IMG/VR virus record: IMGVR_UViG_3300022200_000030
Location: 1 to 64,000 of that record
Reading direction: 5' to 3' (one strand)
Length of the DNA: 64,000 nucleotides
Origin: a virus
Below, one piece after another: positions 55,352 to 62,895 of the stretch. The position numbers and the translations under genes are program-made. Position 1 is the stretch's first letter, and each line of letters opens with the position of its first letter. The notes beneath the pieces are model-generated. The model was not told the origin of the DNA. It saw nothing but the letters and a program-made list of their open reading frames with translations, and searched no databases.

Positions 55352-56743
55352 ATGACGGTAATACAAGGCACACGCTATGATGGCGAGCCTGATGCCATCA
55401 TGACCCACGTACGCAAGCCTGTGTTTGTGGATAACGCCATTCACTACGGGCGACTCAGCGTGCAGAAGAGTGGCAAACCCAAGGTCACCGTTGAGCAAAA
55501 CATGACGCGCACGTTGCAGGTCATGCCTGAGCGTGAGTACACGGTCGTGGAGGGTGAGTCAACCGTCCAACTGACGCATAAGAGCGCAGCCGGTCACACG
55601 TTTGCAGGCTCACCGTTCTTTGGTTCTGATGTACTTTCGGACGCCAACAAGCCCATGCTGATGTTTAATGGGTCTGATTTTTCGCAGCGACTCATCGGAG
55701 ATGGTATTTCAACCTCAAGCAACGGGGTGCTTTTTTCACTCCGTAACATGAAAGGTCGCACGTTAAATGGGATTGGTTTTACCGGCGATTCGGTACGGCT
55801 TGGGCAGCCCATCGGTGTAGGTCTGCGCACAAGCGACCTTGCCATCAGACTCGCGGAAAGCGCGACCAACGGCACGACAAGCATCGGCCTGTCCCGACCG
55901 CGTAACCTGACCGCATCCTACCGCAACCATAGCACACGCTTCGTCGGTCAAGACTTCACCAACACGAACCTCATGACCGCGCTACGCTTCCTTGGGCGGC
56001 ACGATAGCCGCATCATTCTGCTCGACCGCTTCGGCAACCTGTTGTACGTACCTGTGTCGTTTAGCGAGAGCAACGTGAACATTGACGAAAACCTGCGCAC
56101 CGGTACGCAAAGCGAATCACCTGTGGACAACTCGGACAACACCGTGACGGTACAGGGTTTGCCGTTGGCCCTCAACGACTTGGTGATTGTCACCGTGAGC
56201 GATGCTGAGAGTCAGGCTGAGGAAGTGCGTGAAAGCCCCACGCCTATTGTTGACCACACCGTACGTACCACAAATGCAGCGCGGCGTGTGGCCCGTCAAA
56301 TCCTCAAGGGTCAAGCCTTGAGCAAGGGTGCTATCACGTCTTCGGGACACCTCGACCTCACGTACATGCGCCCCGGCATGGTCATCAAGTACGGTGGGAA
56401 TAACAAGGTCATCACCGAAATCATTCACCACCCGCTTGAAGCCACAAGCGACCTAACGCTGCTGAACCTTGAAACGGGCCTTGAGGGGGTGTTGCAGGGC
56501 ATCGGAGAGTCCTCGACGGTCATGAGCAACAACGAGAGTCCTTCGACCTACGTGCAGCGCGTAGGGCATAACCTGTCGTTCTTCGGTGAAGTGGACCTCA
56601 TCGTGACAACGACGGTTACGAGCCGTAGGGTGAACAACACGGCTATTCTCATCGGCGGCGTTAAAGGCACCCGTACACGTGGTAAAATTGGTGGCAACGG
56701 TTTGCCCATCGGCATGACCAAGGGACCGACGGAGGAAGTGTGA
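55352..56743 (+). CDS. Probable tail hub / baseplate protein
   Basis: The protein is 463 aa from ATG 55352. The C-terminal half has the pattern of tail hub proteins (gp27/gpD-like): RTTNAARRVARQILKGQALS, then GHLDLTYMRPGMVIKYGGNN, then a VITEIIHHPLE strand and SDLTLLNLETG. These proteins form the trimer at the tail tip. The N-terminal half has strands such as RTLQVMPEREYTVVEGESTV. Match by pattern only; no search was possible. The end overlaps the next gene by 1 bp, and a strong GGAGG (56731-56735) lies inside its last codons. Confidence 0.55.
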   Translation: MTVIQGTRYDGEPDAIMTHVRKPVFVDNAIHYGRLSVQKSGKPKVTVEQNMTRTLQVMPEREYTVVEGESTVQLTHKSAAGHTFAGSPFFGSDVLSDANKPMLMFNGSDFSQRLIGDGISTSSNGVLFSLRNMKGRTLNGIGFTGDSVRLGQPIGVGLRTSDLAIRLAESATNGTTSIGLSRPRNLTASYRNHSTRFVGQDFTNTNLMTALRFLGRHDSRIILLDRFGNLLYVPVSFSESNVNIDENLRTGTQSESPVDNSDNTVTVQGLPLALNDLVIVTVSDAESQAEEVRESPTPIVDHTVRTTNAARRVARQILKGQALSKGAITSSGHLDLTYMRPGMVIKYGGNNKVITEIIHHPLEATSDLTLLNLETGLEGVLQGIGESSTVMSNNESPSTYVQRVGHNLSFFGEVDLIVTTTVTSRRVNNTAILIGGVKGTRTRGKIGGNGLPIGMTKGPTEEV

Positions 56744-57252
56744 TGAGTCCAATGGATGCTGCTTGGACCTTGCTGAAAGCAAGTCGGCAGATGAAGTTGT
56801 ACAACTACATCGAAGACTACCCCGGTATGGAGCCTGTGACCGCGTTTAGAGGGATTCACGGGGGCCGAGTACCACAGAATATGATTGAGGGTGTACAACC
56901 ACAAGATGCTGAAAAGTGGCATTCAAACCCGTATGAAGGGATTGCACCTTTTTCAATTAGCGGAATGGGTTCATGGTGGGCTAAGGGCAATACACCCGAA
57001 GCACATGAGGGTGCGTCGGGATTTGCGGCAGCAAGTGACCCTGTGGGTATGGTTATGGGTTATCGAGGAAAATTACCAAAACCAATTGACAGAATGGGAA
57101 TAGACCCCACACCTGCGTTGCTTGGTATGCACGAAGATGAATACGAATCAGCACCGTTGGATTTTGAAGAGACGTTTGCACAACATCAAGCGAATCTTGA
57201 CCCGGAAAAATTGGTTTGGAGTCATCCGAGCGGCATATGGGAGGGTATGTGA
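56743..57252 (+). CDS. Protein with N-terminal PMDAAWTLLK motif and a possible ADP-ribosyltransferase-like module
   Basis: The protein is 169 aa from ATG 56743; GGAGG 7 bp upstream decides this start over GTG 56740. The motif begins at residue 3, so it is an N-terminal tag. The rest reads like a mono-ADP-ribosyltransferase fold: an AFRGIHGG segment (Arg), FSISGMGSWWAKGN (Ser-rich strand and Trp) followed by GASGFA, and an acidic EDEYESAPLDFEE. The key Arg, Ser and Glu residues are plausible but not proven. Base composition of this module (27/60 G+C at 57121-57180) differs from the next gene (38/60 at 57301-57360). If correct, it would be an effector carried with the virion, which is inference. 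Confidence 0.55.
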   Translation: MSPMDAAWTLLKASRQMKLYNYIEDYPGMEPVTAFRGIHGGRVPQNMIEGVQPQDAEKWHSNPYEGIAPFSISGMGSWWAKGNTPEAHEGASGFAAASDPVGMVMGYRGKLPKPIDRMGIDPTPALLGMHEDEYESAPLDFEETFAQHQANLDPEKLVWSHPSGIWEGM

Positions 57253-57596
57253 TGCCTGTCTCCAACCATCTGCGCCGTTTGTTGATTGAGACGGTGGCCG
57301 CGAACATCAACGAGGTGACGCTCGGCTTTGACGGCACACCCGCGACGAGCGACGACGGTTCAGCAGGCCGACCCGCCATCACGCTCGTACCTGCGGTGAC
57401 CATCGTTGACGATTCTTCAGTCCTAATCGAAGCAACCGTGCCCTTTGACGAATCGTTCAGCGAGTCGCTGCGCGAAGTGTACGTGCAGATGCGCGACACC
57501 AACGACTTCCTTCCGGTGGCACGATTCAACATTGCACCCTTCACGAAAAATGGGTCCAATGAAATGAAGATTCAGATTGTAATTGAGGTGGAATGA
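57252..57596 (+). CDS. Small tail-region protein
   Basis: The protein is 114 aa from ATG 57252, overlapping the previous stop by 1 bp; longer in-frame starts lie inside the previous gene. The sequence has alternating beta strands (AITLVPAVTIVDDSSVLIEA; MKIQIVIEVE) with an acidic loop. This resembles small tail-fibre attachment proteins, but no family is recognised. It overlaps the fibre gene start by 4 bp. Confidence 0.6.
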   Translation: MPVSNHLRRLLIETVAANINEVTLGFDGTPATSDDGSAGRPAITLVPAVTIVDDSSVLIEATVPFDESFSESLREVYVQMRDTNDFLPVARFNIAPFTKNGSNEMKIQIVIEVE

Positions 57597-59893
57597 TGAC
57601 AGGCAACCCACTTTCAGGCCACACGAAGGCCAACTTGACGCTGACCGGCACGGCTACCGCCGTTGATGGACTGACGGACGGGGACCATATCCTCAGTCCG
57701 ACCATGACGAACTACCTTGAGGGAATCCACGGCAACGGGATTCTGCTTGAAGAGGACACCGCGTACGGTGATAGCGACCGTGACGTGCCTGAGAACCTAC
57801 CCGGTACGTGCGACCAAGTGACGAACACGTACACGTTCCGCGTCACGGGCGGTACGGCCATCCTTGACGGCGTACTGTACTCATTCGCAGGCGGACACTC
57901 CGGTAGCATTGATGTGCCTATCACCACCACAAGCGTACACAAGACAGGCTCGCCTACGGCCCTTACATCGGGTCAGGAAGCCCTCGTTGTGGTGTACGTC
58001 TCATCAGACGGTGGTACGCCCGACAATGTGTATTGGGAGATGGGTACGCCTGTCACCACGGCAAGCAACACCTACCCCACCTCGCCGTCTGCATTCCTCA
58101 ACGCACCCGGCTCGTTGACGAACAAGAACACCTGCGTCCTTGCTACGTTGCGCGTCGTGTATAACGGCGCAGGTGGCGACCTCAAGATGGACATTCAAGA
58201 ATGCAACGACAAGCGTGTATTCGCTCGTCCGTCACCAATTTACTTCACTCCTGTTACAAGTGGCTCGGTTGCTGCTACCAACGCAGTTACCGACATTGAT
58301 ACGGTACACTCCGGCGACGAAGCGGGTAACTTGGCGAGTAGCCGCATGGGTGCGCTATGGCAATCGTACAACGCTGACGGCGATTCACTCCTATACTATT
58401 CAGCCAAGGATAGCGGCGGTACGCGGCATACGCATGTGCTTGGGCCATCGGGCATCAAGTCCCTGACGCCAAGCACCACCACGACGTTCACGTTCAATGA
58501 GAGTAATGTATTCGTCATCACGCCTACGGCTGCGCATCAGTTCAACCCGACCGGCACGTTCCCTGCGGGCCACACGGTCTTCGTGAGCAACCACGCAGCC
58601 CACGGTACCAACGCCATCACCTTCGACAACGGTGGGCTTGGCGCGGTGTTGGACGGCAAGGAAGCCGGTGTCTTTGTGTACGACGGTACCAATTGGCAAA
58701 GCGTCATCTTCGCAAGTGGTGCGGTGTCGCCCAACGCACACGGCGGCTCAGGCTACGTGCAGTTGTCTGACGGCGTAGGCGGGTTCACAAGCGATGCAAA
58801 CCTTACGTGGACCTCAAGCCCCGCTGCACTTACCATCACCGGCAAACTCAACGTAAGTGGTCTGATTGACCCAACCGGCTTAGTCATTGATGAGAAAGCC
58901 AACGTCGCAGCCACAGGCCACTCCACCGTAGCCGCGAAAGGTCTGCTTTGGGTCAAGAACGATGCACCAAATCGCCTCTATTTCACGGACGATGAGGGAA
59001 CCGACAAGAAGGTAATTCACGCTACGGATAGCGTCACCGAACTCAGCGACGTGACTGACGCAGGCTCAGGTGCCATCATCACGACTGCTGAACGTGGTTT
59101 GATTGCTTCTGCACTTCAGTCTGAAACAAACGATTTGACCGCTGCGGTGACGTGGGCCAATGTACCTGACGCCAACATCACACAGTCGTCCGTCACGCAG
59201 CATCAGGCTGCGCTGACTGTTGACGATAGCCAAGTGACCGCTGCGGCAAGTGCAGCGAACTACACGCCCTCAGCAGCCACCGTTGAAGGTCACCTGAGCG
59301 GCATTGACACCGCGCTTGGTGCCGTGTCCGTGACTGAGACTGACCCTGTGTTCACCGCGCATCCCGCAGCAGGTGTGACGGTTGCAGGTGGTGGCGACAT
59401 TTCGCAGGGCGAAACCGCCTACGGATGGGGCGACCATGCGGCGGCAGGCTACTTGACGAGTGTACCCGCAGGTACCGTGACGATGGTGTATGCTGCTACG
59501 AACGCTGCCGCTACATCAATCAACAATACTACGCACACGAACATTCCGCTTGGTACTGCTTCGGTTGGTGTTACATCACCGATTGTCGGTTATGCGGCAG
59601 GAGCGAGCAACGGTTTCATCGTTGTTGACCCCGGAACGTATATTGTCGAAGTCCGTGTGTCCTTGTCGGCTTTTACCGCTACTACATCAAACTTCTATCA
59701 GTCACGTTGGGTACTGAATAGTGGGTTGCAAAATTGGGATGCAGGTGGGGAAATCGTCGGTGGTAATGGTCGTACACTACGTCAGGTCATTGTGTTGAAT
59801 CCGGGTGACCAACTTGGTGTGACGACGTACCAAAACTCCGGCTCCGCAAAGAACACAAACACCGCTGAAATGTTGGTGTTCAAGATTGCTTGA
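57593..59893 (+). CDS. Tail fibre with a C-terminal beta-knob
   Basis: The protein is 766 aa (ATG 57593 or 57596). The first part has beta-rich attachment-type sequence (FRVTGGTAILDGVLYSF). Near residues 580-625, the segment TETDPVFTAHPAAGV followed by AYGWGDHAAAGYLT is a repeat unit well known in marine phage fibres. The last 135 residues, with YIVEVRVSLSAF, YQSRWVLNSG and LNPGDQLGVTTYQNSG, look like a C1q/TNF-type jelly-roll knob, a common receptor-binding head. It probably binds the host surface. Its stop lies in TGAGGTGA at 59891-59898. Confidence 0.75.
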   Translation: MMTGNPLSGHTKANLTLTGTATAVDGLTDGDHILSPTMTNYLEGIHGNGILLEEDTAYGDSDRDVPENLPGTCDQVTNTYTFRVTGGTAILDGVLYSFAGGHSGSIDVPITTTSVHKTGSPTALTSGQEALVVVYVSSDGGTPDNVYWEMGTPVTTASNTYPTSPSAFLNAPGSLTNKNTCVLATLRVVYNGAGGDLKMDIQECNDKRVFARPSPIYFTPVTSGSVAATNAVTDIDTVHSGDEAGNLASSRMGALWQSYNADGDSLLYYSAKDSGGTRHTHVLGPSGIKSLTPSTTTTFTFNESNVFVITPTAAHQFNPTGTFPAGHTVFVSNHAAHGTNAITFDNGGLGAVLDGKEAGVFVYDGTNWQSVIFASGAVSPNAHGGSGYVQLSDGVGGFTSDANLTWTSSPAALTITGKLNVSGLIDPTGLVIDEKANVAATGHSTVAAKGLLWVKNDAPNRLYFTDDEGTDKKVIHATDSVTELSDVTDAGSGAIITTAERGLIASALQSETNDLTAAVTWANVPDANITQSSVTQHQAALTVDDSQVTAAASAANYTPSAATVEGHLSGIDTALGAVSVTETDPVFTAHPAAGVTVAGGGDISQGETAYGWGDHAAAGYLTSVPAGTVTMVYAATNAAATSINNTTHTNIPLGTASVGVTSPIVGYAAGASNGFIVVDPGTYIVEVRVSLSAFTATTSNFYQSRWVLNSGLQNWDAGGEIVGGNGRTLRQVIVLNPGDQLGVTTYQNSGSAKNTNTAEMLVFKIA

Positions 59894-59903
59894 GGTGAAA
59901 TAA

Positions 59904-60074
59904 ATGAAGACAATGCCTGATGCACTTGCTGAGCAATACCCTGATTTTCCATTTCACGAATATGGCGTAGTAGGATGGGATGGCGACTACGTGTACTGTC
60001 CTGAAGCATGGCCTGACGATTGGCCTGATGCCGCACCTACGCTTGCTCAGGTACAGGCTTGGATGGCTGCGTAG
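59904..60074 (+). CDS. 56-aa tail-fibre accessory protein
   Basis: The gene runs from ATG 59904, after TGAGGTGA, to TAG 60072-60074. The protein is acidic and Trp-rich (CPEAWPDDWPDAAPTLAQVQ), and ends in the AQVQAWMAA helix often found at the end of small fibre-associated proteins. Its last 38 bases overlap, on the other strand, the end of a minus-strand gene. It is the last plus-strand gene of the window. Confidence 0.65.
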   Translation: MKTMPDALAEQYPDFPFHEYGVVGWDGDYVYCPEAWPDDWPDAAPTLAQVQAWMAA

Positions 60075-60219
60075 GCCAATAGTGCCCGCATTCGCGGCAT
60101 TGGTACAGGTTGATTCGCTCTTGTGTTTCGTCCAAATACTTCGCAGTTAAACGACGTGGGATATGCCAATGCCCACATCGCCTGCACTTTGATTTGAGGC
60201 GGTCAAGGAGTCTCCCCAT
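60037..60219 (-). CDS. 60-aa zinc-ribbon protein
   Basis: The protein is 60 aa from the ATG at 60219; a longer version from 60261 is in frame but would lie within the upstream gene. Two pairs of cysteines, CRRCGHWH and CRECGHYW, give a four-cysteine ribbon, with Arg/Lys between them and an acidic stretch. It might bind nucleic acid. It is the last gene of the minus-strand operon and ends opposite the last plus-strand gene. Confidence 0.6.
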   Translation of the reverse strand: MGRLLDRLKSKCRRCGHWHIPRRLTAKYLDETQERINLYQCRECGHYWPTQPSKPVPEQA

Positions 60220-60310
60220 CGTACTCACGGTCCCAACAGTCAATGCACCAATCACCGTCAATCAGATGCTCCTGTAAGCATGAGCGACTACAACTGATGC
60301 AGGTAGCCAT
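60203..60310 (-). CDS. 35-aa cysteine-rich microprotein
   Basis: A tiny frame from ATG 60310, overlapping the upstream stop as ATGA, to TGA 60205-60203. The sequence has C4-x2-C7, C11 and C22-x2-C25 (CISCSRSCL; WCIDCWD), which could bind one zinc. The next gene starts within it. Overlaps at both ends and the regular cysteine spacing support a real gene despite its size. Confidence 0.55.
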   Translation of the reverse strand: MATCISCSRSCLQEHLIDGDWCIDCWDREYDGETP

Positions 60311-60579
60311 CACTCATCATCCTCGGCAAAAACAACAGGCTTCAGCAACTCCTGTGTACGGTAGTGATGGTCACGAATAGACAGAAAGAAAAAGTCGAAA
60401 ATTGCACCACCAATAATTGCGTACCCAAGACGTAGCGTATTCAGCGTGATGTGTTCCATACCCGGATAATTGGTGTAGGTTTCAGCCGAATACTGACTGT
60501 TCACAACGACGAGATAGCCGAAGAAGAGCCACATGATGAGAGCAGGGATTCGGTCATACAAACGCTTCACTTTAGCCAT
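60310..60579 (-). CDS. Small two-TM membrane protein
   Basis: The protein is 89 aa from ATG 60579, overlapping the thermosome stop. Two hydrophobic segments lie near residues 11-29 (IPALIMWLFFGYLVVVNS) and 51-68 (LGYAIIGGAIFDFFFLSI), followed by a basic stretch and an acidic tail. A holin-like or envelope-directed role is possible, but nothing specific can be assigned. Confidence 0.65.
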   Translation of the reverse strand: MAKVKRLYDRIPALIMWLFFGYLVVVNSQYSAETYTNYPGMEHITLNTLRLGYAIIGGAIFDFFFLSIRDHHYRTQELLKPVVFAEDDE

Positions 60580-62075
60580 CACTCAACACCCCGTCGTGCA
60601 ATGATATCGTCAATGCGCAGGATGGCGTTGGTGACTTCGGCTGCACTCAGCACGGCCTGACGTACAAGCGCGGCAGGTTCCACCACTTCGTCAAGCATCT
60701 TCACGCCGCCGTTCTCCACGTCCGGGCCTGCAAGCACGTTGCCGCTCATCAGTTCGTGTCGCATGGCGAGGATGGTGTCAAGGGGGTCGTGACCCGCGTT
60801 CTCAGCGATGGTAGCAGGGATGGACTCCAAGGCATCAGCGAAGGCTTCAATCGCCATCTGAGCGCGTCCACCGATGGTGCTTGCGTGAGTACGCAGATGC
60901 ATCGCCATGCGAGCGTATGCGTTGCCACCGCCCACAACCACCTTGCCGTCGCGCATGACAAGCGATACGACGCCGAGGGCATCATCGAAGCCCCGCTCCA
61001 CTTCGTCAAGCGTGTGCGTCGTCGCACCGCGCAGAACGAGGGTAGCCTCGTTGCTCTCATGGTCGTTCTCCACGAACAGGTACCACACGTCGTTGTGCCG
61101 CTCACGGCGCACGGTGGCCTGTGTAGCCTCGCTCGCGTCGGAAGGTGTCTGATGGATGGTCGCACCCGTAGCACGGCTCAGCGCACGCATGGTGGACTCA
61201 GGAACACGCCGCACGACCATGATGCCCGCCTTCTTCAGCGCGGCGCACACGTGGTCATTCACGCCGTCACGCACGAACACGACGCCGCCACTTGGTAGGG
61301 CATCGGTTACGTTCTTTGACTGTGAAAGCAAAGCGGCGTTGCCGCCGGTTTTGTAGGACTGATACGACGCAGCATCCATCTGCACCTGCACGTTGTCCTC
61401 GCTCTTCTCATGGTCCATGCCTGTGTTGATGAGCAAAATGGACGAGTAGTCCCCTTCATCAGACTCAAGCACGTAGTCCTTGTTCACGATAATGCCACCG
61501 TACAGGTATGAATCCTCGATAGAACCACCGGGGAACGACACGACCTTGACGCTCTCGGCATCCCCACCTGCCTTGGTCACGGCGTCCACGCACAGTTGAG
61601 ACACGGTGTCAATGGACGATTCCAACGTCTTGCCTGTAATGGCTGTACGAGCCACGTACGCAAGCATGTCGTTGGATTCCATCGTCACCTCATCGTCAAG
61701 ATACTTCACCGCCATCTGAGCGGCTTCGTGGTAGCCACGGCAAATGACGTTAGGGTGCAGCCCCTTTTCAAACAGGGACTCCGAGTTGCCAAGCAGCGCA
61801 CCTGCAAGGACGACCGTACTTGTCGTACCGTCGTAACACAGACTTTCCTGCGTCTTGGCAATCTCAGCAATCATCTTCCCACCGGGATGCGACACGTCCA
61901 ACTCACGCAGGATTGTTGCTCCATCGTTGGTGACGATGACGTTACCCCCACCGTCAACCATCATCTTGTCCATACCCAACGGACCAAGCGTTGACTTGAC
62001 TGTTTCAGCCACCGTTTTCGCTGCCCTAATGTTGTGTACCTGTGCTTTGCTCTTCTTGCTATCTTCGCTCACCAT
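60579..62075 (-). CDS. Thermosome-type group II chaperonin subunit
   Basis: The protein is 498 aa, about 40-50 aa shorter than usual archaeal thermosome subunits, mainly at the two ends; the C-terminal GGM-type tail is missing. Group II chaperonins form double-ring cages that fold proteins with ATP. Conserved parts are STLGPLGMDKMMVD at 28-41, TNDGAT at 49-54 with Asp51, DGTT at 82-85, GYHEAAQMA near 114-122, and DDAL at 364-367 with the catalytic Asp. The usual GGGAxE becomes GGGNAY at 382-387, so the Glu is Tyr. Its start overlaps the exonuclease stop. A viral chaperonin could fold the large virion proteins seen here, which is inference. Confidence 0.9.
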   Translation of the reverse strand: MVSEDSKKSKAQVHNIRAAKTVAETVKSTLGPLGMDKMMVDGGGNVIVTNDGATILRELDVSHPGGKMIAEIAKTQESLCYDGTTSTVVLAGALLGNSESLFEKGLHPNVICRGYHEAAQMAVKYLDDEVTMESNDMLAYVARTAITGKTLESSIDTVSQLCVDAVTKAGGDAESVKVVSFPGGSIEDSYLYGGIIVNKDYVLESDEGDYSSILLINTGMDHEKSEDNVQVQMDAASYQSYKTGGNAALLSQSKNVTDALPSGGVVFVRDGVNDHVCAALKKAGIMVVRRVPESTMRALSRATGATIHQTPSDASEATQATVRRERHNDVWYLFVENDHESNEATLVLRGATTHTLDEVERGFDDALGVVSLVMRDGKVVVGGGNAYARMAMHLRTHASTIGGRAQMAIEAFADALESIPATIAENAGHDPLDTILAMRHELMSGNVLAGPDVENGGVKMLDEVVEPAALVRQAVLSAAEVTNAILRIDDIIARRGVE

Positions 62076-62677
62076 TCCACCTCCAAGTCAATGACCTCCC
62101 CCGTCTTCATGACGCGGGAGCGAATGTAACCGTTTGACTTGCCGAACGTGTACAGGTCGTGAGTGAGTTGTGCATCGCTCAGACAGTACTGCGCAACCTC
62201 ATCGTACCTACCCGCCCGCCATGCTTCAGGAGCATCATGGCTGCTCATCAGTTTGGCATCGTCAAGCGTATGCTTTACCAAGTCACCGAGGGACGACTGT
62301 ACACCGCCCTCCACAATGAGGCCTGCCTTCTGTACAAGCAACTTGGTGTCAATGATGGCGTCAGTCTTGCTAAGCAAATCACCCGCCGTCCAACAGTCAA
62401 GTGCGTCACGCAGGATGGGCAGGTCGAACTTGCGAATGTTGTGCCCAAGCACCACACCGCCGCCTTCGACGTGCTTCGCAAGGTCATCCCCAAGCGTACG
62501 TGGGTGCAGGTCTTTTACTTCAGCCTCAACTGAAACGGCCTTGTTGCAGTACACCGTGCCTTGCACACCGTCCCACGTAGCAACCACAGACGGCTCAAAC
62601 GAAGCGGTCTTGTCCCACCCACCAATCTCGTACGAGTAGTTGGCGGTTTCAATGTCAAGTGCGAGTACATCAGTCAT
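62069..62677 (-). CDS. DEDD-family 3'-5' exonuclease
   Basis: The protein is 202 aa from ATG 62677, which overlaps the upstream stop as ATGA; a start at 62737 would lie inside the upstream gene. ExoI is D8-x-E10 (ALDIETA). ExoII is N80 to D85 (GHNIRKFDLPIL). ExoIII is Y164 to D168 (YCLSD), so the DEDDy set is present. It matches stand-alone PolB-type exonuclease domains rather than a full polymerase, since no palm domain follows. It may proofread or trim ends for the viral replisome encoded outside this window. The next gene downstream is the thermosome. Confidence 0.8.
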   Translation of the reverse strand: MTDVLALDIETANYSYEIGGWDKTASFEPSVVATWDGVQGTVYCNKAVSVEAEVKDLHPRTLGDDLAKHVEGGGVVLGHNIRKFDLPILRDALDCWTAGDLLSKTDAIIDTKLLVQKAGLIVEGGVQSSLGDLVKHTLDDAKLMSSHDAPEAWRAGRYDEVAQYCLSDAQLTHDLYTFGKSNGYIRSRVMKTGEVIDLEVEW

Positions 62678-62895
62678 CGTTGCACCAACTCCCATTTCTT
62701 CATTCGGCTGCTTGCGTTCTTGAAACAGGCAGGGCAAAGTAGGAACTTTTCCTCCACATCACCTGTGTCTTTGACCACTTGAGTGACACGTATCAACTCT
62801 TCGACGGGGAGCGGTTCCTCATCGTCGTAGTCCCAACACGCTTCAGCAATGCCGCCGAAGTACTTGTACCGGTATTCACACCGCTTCGGCATCAT
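62674..62895 (-). CDS. Small zinc-binding protein
   Basis: The protein is 73 aa (ATG 62895 or 62892), overlapping the upstream helicase-like gene stop. C6 or C7, C21 or so, and CPAC near residue 55 could form a zinc site. The middle part is acidic (DYDDEEPLPVEELIR). The function is unknown, but it lies between two replication-type genes. Confidence 0.6.
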   Translation of the reverse strand: MMPKRCEYRYKYFGGIAEACWDYDDEEPLPVEELIRVTQVVKDTGDVEEKFLLCPACFKNASSRMKKWELVQR

